64,000 nucleotides of DNA from Chrysopilus asiliformis (Eukaryota; Arthropoda; Insecta; Diptera; Rhagionidae). Made by a program: the position numbers and the translations under genes. Shown in pieces: positions 35,206 to 46,822 of the stretch. Each line of letters starts with the position of its first letter. Position 1 is the stretch's first letter. The stretch is from the NCBI GenBank assembly GCA_964034945.1, contig OZ035961.1, positions 93,275,991 through 93,339,990 on the forward strand, given 5' to 3'. The notes under the pieces were generated by a model. The model made no database searches and was not told where the DNA came from. It saw only the letters and a program-made list of their open reading frames with translations.

Positions 35206-36640
35206 ATATGATATTTCATATAGAGTAAAAAATGTTGGGATTCAAAAATCGCACTAATTACATAATAGTCTGGCATTTCTTGATAATCCAAAGTTTTTCC
35301 CAATCTCCTTTAGGTTCGAGTAGTAAAAGGAACTAGAGTGTAGGAATGGCTCGTTATCAAAAAAATATTGATTAAGGCCCGTTTGCTGATACAAGTCATA
35401 ACTATTTAAGTTATGCTTAGCCTTCTTCAACCATAGAAATTCTGGCACTTAACGAATTTAGGTTCGACATAAGTTGCTAAGTTTCGTTGGTGCAAACCGC
35501 TCTAAACAGTTTTGCAAAATAACTCAGAATGGCAAAAAATGAAAATAAATTAATTTAATGGTTTTAAATACTGCTATGTTCACAGGATATTTATGTTTTC
35601 AAGTAACTAAATAATTATTATGCAATTATTATACGAGGTTTGACTGTACTTGTGTATGTTACATACTCGTCCGAAAATAATTGGATTTTTTGAAATTCTT
35701 CTCATAGAATTAGTAAGTATTAAATCTATTGGAAAACTGAAATCAGGAAATTAAGAAAATTGCTGCCCTTTGCCTTTTACGACACCCCTTTTTCAAATGC
35801 AACACTTATTTCTCTAAAGGTTATATTTTTTCAAATGTTGTGAGAATTATTGTGGTTGTAAAGCATTTTTCCGCGTCTGTTATGTTGGCAAACTTTATAA
35901 CATAATTACATGACGTACAGGCAATTATAGAAACGTAATTGCAGCAAATGAACTCTGTTGGACAAAATACTTGTTAAATAGCCTAGTAGTGGTCGCTGGT
36001 AGAAAAAAAAATCTCAAACGAGTCAAAAAGAATGGCAAATAGTATAAAACAAGGAATTGTGAATTTTTTTTCCTATGGCTGTCGTTATTAAGGGATAGTT
36101 ACTTGTACTATCATTACTTTAGAAAAAAACACTGGTGTTTTTTTAATAAATACATACCTATATCGATCTAGCAAGCCGAGTAGTAAAACATCAACACACA
36201 ACCATACTTTCAATTATTGTTAATTTTCAACCATTATCAGCATTAAAGATTTTTTTTTCAAATTGATGGATATTTGATGATGTTCAAAGATTTAGATTTA
36301 ATCGTTGGAAGATTTTCACTTGTTCAATTGATTGACGCTGAAAAAAATAGTAAATCTAGCTATTTTATAATGGGAAATCGGGACTATCAATAAAATAGTT
36401 AATTTCAACTAACGTTTCCAAAAATCGCAAAAAAAAAAATTTGATATCGTCATGTTTCTCAATTTGGGAGCACTTATTGAAAAATTGAAAATGAAAAAGG
36501 ATTTCTCGACGAATTTTGACACGAAAACTCCGCGAAAAGTTGGCCAGAGAAAAATGTACTGTATTTCCTTTGCTTACACAATTGAATCGAGAAGTTATAA
36601 TTAAAATTGGAACTTTTTGCCATAATTGTCGACAAAACTA
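35206..36640. other. AT-rich intronic DNA
   Basis: No gene or recognised repeat. Confidence 0.3.
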
Positions 36641-36791
36641 CAGTAGAATCCCGATAATTCGTATTTCAAGGGACCGACGTAAAAATATCGGGATATTCGA
36701 ATTAGCGGGATTCTACTGTATCGGGATTTTTTCAAGGGACCAGCAAATTCATACGAATTAGCTGGATATACAAATTATCGGGATTCTACTG
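36641..36791. mobile_element. Double pogo-like mini element
   Basis: TA flanks at 36639 and 36792. The first 78 bp (36641-36718) is complete in itself, CAGTAGAATCCCGATAATTC to gcgggattctactg. It is followed by TA and a second copy that lacks its left end but keeps caagggaccagcaaattc and the right end. Confidence 0.65.
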
Positions 36792-36798
36792 TATTTCT

Positions 36799-37327
36799 TT
36801 TTATACCCGTATGGTGAAACCAAAGGGTATATTAGATTTGCCTTACCGTTTGTAACGCCAAGATCCCGTCATCACACACAAAAATGAATTACACCGGTGT
36901 GTTTAGAATGATAAAAATAATTAATTTTTGCATGTCCGTCCGTCCGTCTGTCCGTCTGTGGCGCGGATTACGGGCGCACGGATTGAGCTAAAGACTTGAA
37001 ATTTTACGCAGATCCGTTTTTCGTAAAATGTGAGGCTAAGTTCGTTAATGGGCAAAAATGGACCACCCCCATACAAACGAAAACGTTTTTTGCGAATATC
37101 TCAAAAACGGTTCATCTTATCAAAAAAGTGCAAGAGTTATTTAGAATATGATTCTACATAAAACTCCCATACATCAAAATCTGATTGAAATAAATTTTAA
37201 AAAACCTTTTTGGAAAGTTAGACTTCCAAGTGGGATTTTGGTACAACTTTTCGAATTTTGATACGAATATCACCATACGGGTTTTCAATAATTCCCAGAT
37301 TGGCAATTATAGCTTTTGTTATGTTTT
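36799..37327 (-). repeat. Foldback-type repeat family, copy in reverse
   Basis: Begins tttatacccgtatggtgaaa and ends attgccaat-type motif then agcttttgttatg; it is the reverse complement of the copies at 17, 24 and 58 kb. It lies 7 bp from the pogo-like mini. Confidence 0.65.
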
Positions 37328-39374
37328 ATTATTTACAGAATATTAGACGAGTTGAGAATAATATTTTATTTTTCTATGCATTTGTTCGTCCAAAAATTAA
37401 TGTAAAAGTTTTATCTTAAAAGATAAGAGCACGAATTTTCAAAGCCAAGCGTAAATTTTTCGCGTATCGAGAACTTGCGTTAATTTTTAGTACAATTTTG
37501 TTTTGAAGTTTATCGGGTCGCTCTCTTTCAATTATTATATTTATCTCTCTTTTACCAACGGAAAATCCCCATTTTCCATTCTAAGATCAATTTTCGGACC
37601 ATTTGTTCTCATAGTGGGCTAGGAATATAACACAAAAAACTCCCTTACAAATCCATTACAAAAAATCGCGAAAAAATGTGACGAGGGCGTAATTCGAAAA
37701 AGCGAAAAAATTGCGTAATGTATTTTATGGACAGCCGTAAAACAATCACAGCAGACCCAGTCTACCCTACATAACGAATGAGTAAATAATTATAGTTGTT
37801 TAGATATTTTAAGCAATCAACCGACATTACGGCAAAAAATTAAATAGCAACATACTAAATAATTGAAAATTAGTGGTAAATCAGTTAACTGACTTATAAT
37901 GGCGTTGACGTACCGTAAACTCAATATTTTTCATTAATTTGGACGTGGGCATTGGTTTCAATGGTAAATGATCCTATATAAATGACTTCTTTTCGAAAAT
38001 CTTCACAATAATTACTTGATTTTCTTTCGGTCGATCGATCTAACTGCTTTGCCTACGCATAGCCTCAAGTAATTATAAATTTCTTATCTTCAAGTACGAA
38101 TATACCATATGCCAGTTCAACTGACGCGTCTTCTTCAACATTTATTCGCTATACAATGTAAACTAACGATGGTTAAAATGTATGTATGTGGCCTGGCACA
38201 TCCAATGAGGCTGAGATTGGGCTTCGGATTGAGGATTAAGAAATAGACGGAACTTGGCTTTCAGATGCCATCTTATATACACAGGCATAGTAGAAGACGG
38301 AGGCAATTACAATCGCTGATTTGATCGGTTATCTACTCAAAACGATCAGATTGGTAACTGGAGTAATTAACCAGTCATTTGATCATGCTATTAATTGGTT
38401 TTTGTTACAACTGATCCTCAATGCTTAGCCATAGTTAAATTACATAGTTTTACCCACCGCATTCAATCCGAGTTAGTCATTGGACGTTTTGGGGGCTTGG
38501 AGATCGATCTTAGATGGAGCTGATCTCCAATAACCGATCAATTACACGATTATTGACAACATCGAACTTCCTAATCTGCTACTTATTATGTTGGTTCGTT
38601 TTTCTTTCTCGATTGCACCCTACATTGATCTCTCAGCCAATGATCGCGCTGAACTTTGTAAAACGGATCATTATATAGATTTCAATCTAGATCTTCGACT
38701 ATCGATTACCTACTGAATGGAATCGATTTCAAATGAGAAATGCTAACAAAACGCCAAAAGCTAAAATTGATGATCATAATATGTGAAAATCATCTATTAT
38801 GAATCACTAAAATCACATTCACTCATTTATCGAAATATGAGTGATACAATTAGTGAGTTCTGAGAGAGTTTCAATTTAAAATGACGAAACTAATTGACGT
38901 TGTTGATCGAAGCGATATTTTGACATAAACGGAGCAAATAATTTGTAATTATATTTCGATCAGAAACATCTGTTTCCCGCATTACATTTTGATTATTTCG
39001 ATTGATGGCAAAAAAATTGACTTTTTGTTTGGATAACGAAAAAAACTTAACGAAGAAATCATTTTTGGGGGGTTTCAATGGTAAATGTTTTCTCTGAATC
39101 ATTTCAAAATTGAAATTATGCAATTTTTACTTTTTCATTGCAGAACATATGAGGAAAGTATTGACGTCGTAAAAGTTTAGCACTTCATTGGAAGGCCATG
39201 AAAAACATATGACGAAAAATTAAATTTTGTCATCTTATTATACCACAAAATCGTGTCCTTTTAAAAAAAACAAGTCTTCCTATAGTGAATTTCATCTAGC
39301 GATTGTCACTTTGAATTGTATGTCCAGTTAGGCAAATTTAGAGTATCGGAGAACCGAAAGAAGCTTGAGTTCCA
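37328..39374. other. Intronic DNA, no recognised gene
   Basis: It contains a decayed ttttatggacagcc end at 37720-37735. The 38.0-38.75 kb part is less repetitive and rich in gatcgat/gatcaat-type motifs, so it could be regulatory. Confidence 0.3.
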
Positions 39375-39683
39375 AAATCATACTAATCATACTAATATAT
39401 AAAAATGAGTTGGTGTCTGTCTGTCTGTCTGTTCCTCTTTCACGCAAAAACGGCTGAACCGATTGGCCTGAAATTTGGCATAGATGACATAGACCCATTA
39501 AAAATTAGCCCAAGAGGTGGGGGGAGTAAGGGGAGGGGTAAAGTGATTTAGAAACGTAGTTTTTGCGCTATGTTACCCATTCGCGGGGAAACTACCGAGC
39601 CGATTAGCCTGAAGTTTAGCTCCTGAAGTTTAGCTCCGAAAATTGAAAAAAGTTAACCCGGCAACGACGGGTATGCAAGCTAG
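39375..39683 (+). mobile_element. Helitron-like non-autonomous element
   Basis: The left part reads aatatataaaaatgagttgg then tgtctgtctgtctgttcc. The 3' end has a short stem CCCGgcaacgaCGGG followed about 9 bases later by a terminal CTAG, with T as next base. A hairpin shortly before CTAG and insertion between A and T are Helitron hallmarks. The 5' boundary is approximate. Confidence 0.6.
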
Positions 39684-39965
39684 TCCTCAATAATATTGAA
39701 TGTTTTCTGAGTGGTGGTACAAAATTTCACACTCTTACCTATTTTCTTATATTTTTTTAACGGCTGAAAAAGTTTAGAATTTTCGCTATTTAGCAAGATG
39801 CTCCTAGTGGCGTTTTCTGGTTTATGCAATTTTTTATCATCATTGATTAAATACCTCCGGGATTCAAAATGTCGTCCCTTCATTGCAGAAACCAAACTTA
39901 TTGAACACTAAAAACCGCATTTTCAATATAATTTCACTTAGACCACATATTTCTCAATTTATTTT

Positions 39966-40220
39966 CGCCTGCGGCGCATTTCTCCATATTGGTAGTTTCA
40001 GTTGCTTCAATTTATGAAGCGTGACAAAAGTGGATTTAATTTTCACTGGTTTTGTTTTCTAGATGAAAACAGAATTGTTTTTATATCTAAAAATTTTTTT
40101 TAGTTATCTTCAATTTTCAAATTTCAGTATTAAAAATTTGTTGTTCCGTTTCTGTTCCATTTCAACCATCCTGCCTCACCGTTTATTTGTTCCGAATTGA
40201 TCCCAAATTGGACCACCCTT
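39966..40220 (-). repeat. AGGGTGACC / GCGGCGCA repeat, reverse copy
   Basis: gcctgcggcgcatttctcc at the left and ggaccaccctt at the right, the complement of the usual left end. Confidence 0.45.
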
Positions 40221-42699
40221 GATTAAAGAGATTTTTTTCTAAACATGTTATTCTTAACGAATTTTCTTTTTAAATATACATCATTTTCGACAATCTTCCT
40301 TTGCCATTTTTTGTGATCTTCAATAGTGAGGCTGCATAGTGGTGCGCAGTAGTATTTTCTGATAAAAAGGCGAAGCTAAAATCCCTTAATAGATACTTTG
40401 CAATATAATTTTCACGCAATTTTTTTAGAATAGGCAGTTACTAAAATTACAATAGCATTCCGCAATAAAAATATAGTATGATGATCACATAAAATCATTT
40501 TTTTTATAAAAAATTCATATCAATTTCCCTGGTCTTTGCTGGTGATCTTGATTCGACTACTGGACAGGATGATGAAAAACTGATTTGGACCGCAGTATTC
40601 TCAACCCCAATTTGCGATCAATCATTTTAAAGAGATTTTTCTGGTCTCCATGCAAAACGACATTTGAATATATGCTCATCGTAAGCAAATCACTTTTTCT
40701 ACTCGGCTTTGACCTCTTCGACGGGACAAAAATGATCGTGAATAAAATGTTGTTTATAGATATGAAATCATTCCTTGATTGTCATTTTCAAGATACATCA
40801 CTTGGATGGGTATGAAGTATGAATGGAGGATCGTTGGCTGAGATGCGTGTGTGGCGGGCCAGCCAGGTACACTTTGACTTCTTCATTGTAGAAATAAATA
40901 AATTCCTTCAAATTTTTTTCCATATATTCTGATCATTTTTACTGGCTTTATTTTCGAGGATGTGTTTTTTTTTCTGGTGTTCTGATCACCTTCGAATAAA
41001 ATAGTCTTGTGGCTGACCTTTCATCGTTTTTAGTACTTCGTTTCCGTTTTATACGAAAGTACGATAATATTGAATAACCGAAATGTATGTATATTAAAAG
41101 GGTTAAGGGCATTTGCATTTATCGAAACGATTTATGCATTTTCAGTGTAATTAAAGCTGAGTTTTGAAACTTTTATGATCATTTACGAGCATCTTGTGCA
41201 CATATTTTCCATATGATGCACCTGTCCAGGTTTAATTCTTTTTTTTGAAGAAATAATTTCTTCATAGTTTTTTTATGAGATGAGACGAAAAGATAATCCC
41301 GGAAATTGAAACATTCATTTGATTAAATGCATGAAATCACATGAAGTTTTAGTATTAAAGGGCAATGTTTTAGATTTTAAATTTGTTTTTTTTCATTAGA
41401 AATAAATTAATATAGGAATTTGAAGAGTGTTATATATTTTATTTAAAAAATTAGTATTACCAGAAACTTTTTTTTTCGAAATTTTATATTTGTAAAAAAA
41501 TGAAAAGATGATCTAAAAGAGAACTAAAATTGTCTGATTTATAGCTTCTAATTTTATATAATAAATAATTCAGTTCAGTGGTTTTCGAGTTTTAAGTCAC
41601 GAAACAAACAGACAGACACAGAAGCCTAACAATAGATAGTAATTTATTTAGTCGATTTTTTAAATTTATTATCTTTCTTGTAATTGGCTAAATTTGTAAC
41701 GAATAGTTGTGATTAGTATTGTGAGTGTTTCCGCCAGCTGCTGATTAAAAGCAGAGGTGCAACCCGTTTTTTTTAAATCCAACCAAACAGCAGTTTGAGG
41801 AACCAAAACCAGGACAACATTTTTGAAATTTTAGAAACCAAAACCAGAACCAAATTTTTATATTTTAGGTAACAACACCAAAAGCCAGAAATTCAATTCA
41901 ACGTTGAACCAAAATTATTTAGAAAACTTTTGGTTTTCATCTCTAACTTTTCATCTCTTTTCATCTCTGAATTATTCCTATATTTTCTAGTAGGTCGAAT
42001 TTCGGTACTCTCTCATATTTGCAGATCCCAGTGCCAAAATACTTGTCACACATGTAACAGTGTAATAGGAAAACAAAAAAAATCGGAATGATTCCTCATT
42101 TTTCTGGGAAGCTTTCCTAACTTTTTAGTGAAGATTACAGAAATTTTATGGGAATCGTTCCCACCCATAGTTGAAGATTTCCAATTTTTGTCGGAACTAT
42201 ATCAAATATTTTAGGAATTGTTCCCTTTTCTGGAAAAATTTGTAATATTTTTCACTGGAACGCGTCCAAACCAAATAGTAATACTTCCAATGGAATTCGG
42301 TATTCATTTTTATTCACCTAAAACAACCATAGTTTTTCTTTTTCGCTATCTCCTTCCTTCACCCTCCCGTTTTCTCGAAGATAGCTTGATAGTGCTCCTA
42401 ACTGGAATTTGATACATGTAAAAATTATGCAAAATTGTATTTCAAACTGTTCTTTCCTTACAACATTTTAAATTGGACACACTGTTTTCAAATAAATAAC
42501 AAAAACTTTTTCACTTGTACGGGGAAGGGGGAAGGAGATATCTGATTAAATTTTGATGTATAAAATATTTATGTCAAAATATGTTCTTGTTTAATAATAT
42601 TTTTGATACGACACACCGTTTTCGAGAAAATCGTAAAAATTATTTTATGAAATAATTTATAGCTTATGTTAAGGTGCATAAGTTAAGGTGCCGCTCTAC
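40221..42699. other. AT-rich intronic DNA
   Basis: A single 130-bp-type unit with caccgttttcgagaaaat lies at about 42520-42640. No gene seen. Confidence 0.3.
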
Positions 42700-42958
42700 A
42701 TGACAGTAAATACGCGAGTAACTCTCAAAAACTCTCGAGAGTTACTCGCAGGAGGTTGTCCATTTGAGAGTTAATTTCGGCGATTTTTCTCTTTTCAAGA
42801 CCAATATCTTGATTTTTATGACATCTTGCTTTGGCGAGTTCTCGAGAGTTATTAGCAAAATTCGAACGCTGTTCGTATCTGGCAAGCAACTTCCCGAGAG
42901 TTCAGTGGGTGTGTGTCGACTAGAGAGTAGAATCACTTTTGACAGCTCGCAGAAACTA

Positions 42959-43520
42959 CAGGGTGGGCCAGAATAGACGCGGGAGTTTGAATTCTTTATA
43001 ATTTTTTTATTTTAGCGAAACCTATATTTTTTTTTTCAAATACATGTAGTTGATTGATGGGGAATATTTTTGGTCTAAACATGGAAAATTATATCCCGCA
43101 AGTGGTGGCCATTTTCTGCTTCGCAAATCCGTGCTCTTTCCAAGACATTTTCCATAACCTTTCGTGTTATGGCCTCGATTTCACTGCGAATGTTGGTTTT
43201 CAATTGGCTGATGGTTGTTGGCTTGTTGACGTACACCTTTTCTTTCAAATATCCCCAAAGGAAACAATCTGGAGTCGTTAGATCAGGTGAACGCGGAGGC
43301 CAATTGAAATCGCAACTTTTCGAAATAATGCGTCCGCCAAACATGTCCCGTAAAAGAGCCATTGAGCCCACCGCCCACCGGTTCGTTGTTCTATTGTGTA
43401 CAGGTCCATTTTAAATTGCCCAAGTCTTCTTAACAAAATGCTGAAACAAAATTAAAAAAATAAAAATAAAAAAAAAGTTATAAAGACTTCAAACCCCTGC
43501 GTCTATTCTGGCCCACCCTG
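42959..43520 (-). mobile_element. Deleted Tc1/mariner-family element
   Basis: TA at 42957-42958 and 43521-43522 flanks 562 bp with matching inverted ends, CAGGGTGGGCCAGAATAGAC. The minus strand carries the C-terminal part of a transposase. Confidence 0.9.
43075..43414 (-). pseudogene. mariner-type transposase fragment (C-terminal third)
   Basis: The minus-strand frame reads CDFNWPPRSPDLTTPDCFLW, then GYLKEKVYVNKPTT and further helical sequence to a stop at 43075. RSPDL..PD.FLWGYLK is the region of the third catalytic Asp in the IS630/Tc1/mariner superfamily. The N-terminal DNA-binding part and the first catalytic Asp are absent; a full element would be about 1.3 kb. Confidence 0.85.
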
Positions 43521-44371
43521 TAGCTCGCGAGTTTCTGCAAGCGACTCTCAGAGACGTGTCCATTTGCGAGTAGCTGCTATCGAGAGGTTCTCGCCGGCAT
43601 TTTAACGATTGCGATTATGATTACGATTGAGCTTCCTCGACCAATGAGATTATTGCAATATTGTCAGATAAAACTTGTTAAAAATTGCACATTCCAAGAA
43701 TATATGCGACTAAAATATAAAAACCCATCAGCATGCACTTAATTAAAATTCGCCATAAAAAGCTGTCAGTTTACTTCTGTTGTTTAACTTCCCATTGAAT
43801 CATCAGAATTAAAACAAATGCATAAAACAGAAATTTATGCAAAACTTAAAAATGTCAATGGTCGAGAGCTTCTGCAGTTACATTGAACCATTAAAGTCAA
43901 ATGAACCAAGAAGCCATCAATGGCAGTCCAGCAACGCTTTAAATCAGCGATGATCACCCACTTATTTGTCTCCAAAAGTACTCGTAATCCACTTCCCAGT
44001 CAAATTTTACAACAGCCACTTAAGCATTTTAATTGGTGGCTGGTTGATATAAAAAAAATGTCCATAAACAAAAAACAAATTTTTTAACACAAAATTAAAG
44101 CACATTTCCAAACAGACTTAATGTCAAATTGTGAGGCTAAATGCAATCGCCGACGTTGGGATTCGCTTGCCGCAGCGTCGTAAAGAACCTACCTGTCATT
44201 CATGTCGCCAGGTGTAGGTGAATTGGGCAGGGCAACGGGCAAGAGATGGCAAAGTGTCACGTCGAATAGCCAAAAAAAAATACACGAATGAAAGAGTCAA
44301 ATCGGTCAATTTTCAATTTTCATAGGCTCATAAATTCGGTGCTCGTGAACTTAAAAGGAACGAACACGCTA

Positions 44372-44832
44372 TCAAGATAAGGTAATGATCGTCTTTTGTC
44401 GAAGACATTTGTTGAGACATCTCTGATCCACTTGGGTGGTCCGTTCGCCCAACACCACCACCTTTCCCTCAACGGCCCTCTTTTTTCGCTTCGCTGCAGC
44501 TGACGTAATCTCTTCACTAAGCCCCACGATCGCAACTCTGATGGATTTGCTAGACAGACAGAAGGCATCAGAGCTCTTCATATCGTGGATTTCGTGGAGT
44601 TCTTGGCGAAGAAGCCCCACTTGTTGGAGCCGCGTCCTTCACTTGGCCGGCACTGGAGTCTCATCTACATCTGCTGCGTCTGAATTGGATGTCGTGCTTC
44701 TGGGACTCTGAAAATTGCTTCATTTAGGGGGTCTTACAGGACGCCGCGATGCTTCGAAACGAGAATGAGGAAGAGAAACTTAAATGCAGGTAAAAGTAAA
44801 TCACTTACCTGTGCTGGAATGTTTTTAATCAT
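44372..44832 (-). pseudogene. Candidate spliced nested gene with an in-frame TGA, product unknown
   Basis: On the minus strand ATG at 44832 opens eight codons (MIKNIPAQ) ending at donor gtaagt (exon 44809-44832). After a 101-base intron ending ttttcag, exon 2 from 44707 continues in frame with SPRSTTSNSDAADVDETP, then VPAK and TGA at 44639-44641. The same frame stays open 88 more codons past the TGA to a stop near 44372, with LLRQELHEIHDMKSS and AAAKRKKRAVEG. An in-frame stop precedes the ATG. I do not recognise the product. Options: a short 30-residue protein, a gene broken by one nonsense change, stop-codon readthrough, or a decayed retroelement gag. Confidence 0.4.
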
Positions 44833-45477
44833 TAACGTTTCACCTGATCATGGTAACGGTGCACTTTGGAGTTTTGAGAACACACCCAAAAAATACTGGC
44901 CTACTTTTTGAGAACAAAAACTCGACCGTTTTTGGTCATGAAATTCTCTCCATATTTGACTGTTAATCGTAAATAAAAGACATCTTCATCATCTGACGGA
45001 ATTTCTCTTATTTTCTTAGCCCTTTCTCAGCTACTTGGATTTTTGAAAAACTTGCTTTTTTGAAAAACTTGCATTTTTGTACCAACGTCAATTAACTGAA
45101 GTCATCTGGCATCATTGACACTGACTAGTTTGCGTCCTTGTTGATATGATTTTGCGTGGAACTTGTAAATCGCCTCATCTTCAGTTGCATGTTGAATGCA
45201 GTTAAATAAAACTCAGAAATTAAAGAAAATCTTCTTCGTCTGCGACTGATTGAGATGTAAAATTCAATTCAACTTTAAATAAATTACTTCGTGCTGTCTG
45301 TCTTGTATTGTGCTAATCACTTTGTCGAGTCGAGTTTTGCGGTGTGCTCTTTGGTCAACTGACAAAAGAAATTTAAAACCAGAAAATTACACGAAAGGAA
45401 TTTATTTAATGGTCAATAAAAATAAACGTTTCCCATTGCTTTTAATTCAATTCTTTGAAATCGGGGGTATTGACCTT
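44833..45477. other. Intronic DNA upstream of the nested candidate
   Basis: No recognised promoter or repeat apart from a short duplication of gaaaaacttgcttttt at about 45043-45075. Confidence 0.3.
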
Positions 45478-46822
45478 GAAAAAAAAAATAAAAAAAAATT
45501 TTTTAAAAAAAGCTTTTATTAAAAAAAATGCACTAAAAAGAAAAAAATAATTTTCTGGACGCTGTGTATCACAAATATAAAAGCTTTTAAAAAGCGAGAT
45601 AAATGTTTATTTTATTGTTTTATGCTTTATCTCGCTTTTTAAAAGCTTTTATATTTGTGATACACAGCGTCCAGAAAATTATTTTTTTCTTTTTAGTGCA
45701 TTTTTTTTAATAAAAGCTTTTTTTAAAAAATTTTTTTTTATTTTTTTTTATTTTGTTCTTTTTAGTCTTCGAATATATAGCTTTACATTTGAGATGTCCT
45801 TACAGGCTTTTTAACTTGAGAATCGTATTCAGCGAACCCCAAAACCCGCAGAATATATTTTTTCCCGGAACAATTGAGAAAAAGGATAATCACGTTATCC
45901 TTACAGGACATTCCGTTATCCTTACAGACTTTTTAATGACAGATTCGGATTCAGCGATCCCAAAAACCCCAGAATAGATTTTTTTTCCGGAAAATTTGGA
46001 GAAAAGGATAATCACGTTATCCTTACAGGACCTTCCGTTATCCTTACAGACTTTTTAATGACAGATTCGGATTCAGCGACCCCAAAAACCCCCAGGATAG
46101 ATTTTTTTCCGGAAAATTTGGAGAAAAGGATAATCACGTGATCCTTACAGGACCTTCCGTTATCCTTACAGAGTTTTTGATGACAGATTCGGATTCAGCG
46201 ACCCCAAAAACCCCAGAATAGATTTTTTTCCGGAAAATTTGGAGAAAAGGATAATCACGTTATCCTTACAGGACCTTCCGTTATCCTTACAGACTTTTTA
46301 ATGACAGATTCGGATTCAGCGACCCCAAAAACCCCCAGAATAGATTTTTTTCCGGAAAATTTGGAGAAAAGGATAATCACGTTATCCTTACAGGACCTTC
46401 CGTTATACTTACAGACTTTTTAATGACAGATTCGGATTCAGCGACCCCAAAAACCCCCAGGATAGATTTTTTTTTCCGGAAAATTTGGAGAAAAGGATAA
46501 TCACGTTATCCTTACAGGACCTTCCGTTATCCTTACTGACTTTTTAATGACAGATTCGGATTCAGCGACGCCAAAAACCCCCAGGATAGATTTTTTTCCG
46601 GAAAATTTGGAGAAAAGGATAATCACGTTATCCTTACAGGACCTTCCGTTATCCTTATAAGGACGAAGTAGTGAAAATATTGTATTGTCATCGGACTTAT
46701 ATAAGTGTGCAAAATTTCAAGTCAATCGGACAAGTGGAAGTGGGTCAAAATTGGGTTGCAAGATTTGATCTGACAAACAGACAAACAAACAAGATAGCGA
46801 GCTAAATAAAAGCTTTTAAAAA
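45478..46822 (+). repeat. Hairpin-plus-tandem-unit repeat family, largest copy
   Basis: The left part is a giant hairpin: 45481-45603 pairs almost perfectly with 45626-45748 (inner stem gcgagataaa / tttatctcgc, 22-base loop). Then follow about seven tandem units of 121-124 bp (45815-46660) and the shared right end tgacaaacagacaaacaaac ... gctaaataaaagctttt. Sister copies have one or two units (17.9 and 10.9 kb). No coding capacity. Confidence 0.8.
45815..46660 (+). repeat. 121-bp tandem array, about seven units
   Basis: The landmark acagattcggattcagcga recurs at 45940, 46061, 46183, 46304, 46426 and 46550, spacing 121-124, with a diverged unit before the first. Each unit contains AAGGATAAtcacgTTATCCTT, an imperfect palindrome, and a ccttccgttatccttaca block. 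Confidence 0.95.

Larger units (their letters stand above)
42700..43610. repeat. GAGAG-rich palindromic segment interrupted by a mariner remnant
   Basis: The segment around the insertion has nine GAGAG/CTCTC sites: 42722, 42732, 42737, 42766, 42844, 42896, 42923 on the left, 43545 and 43582 on the right. Several sit in palindromes such as aactctcgagagtt. The phrase gtccattt(g) recurs on both sides (42758 and 43558). It may be a foldback element or a GAGA-factor binding region. Confidence 0.5.

Noticed and set aside
45815..46660. CRISPR array
   Set aside because: The units are contiguous 121-124 bp satellites in an insect intron, without unique spacers.
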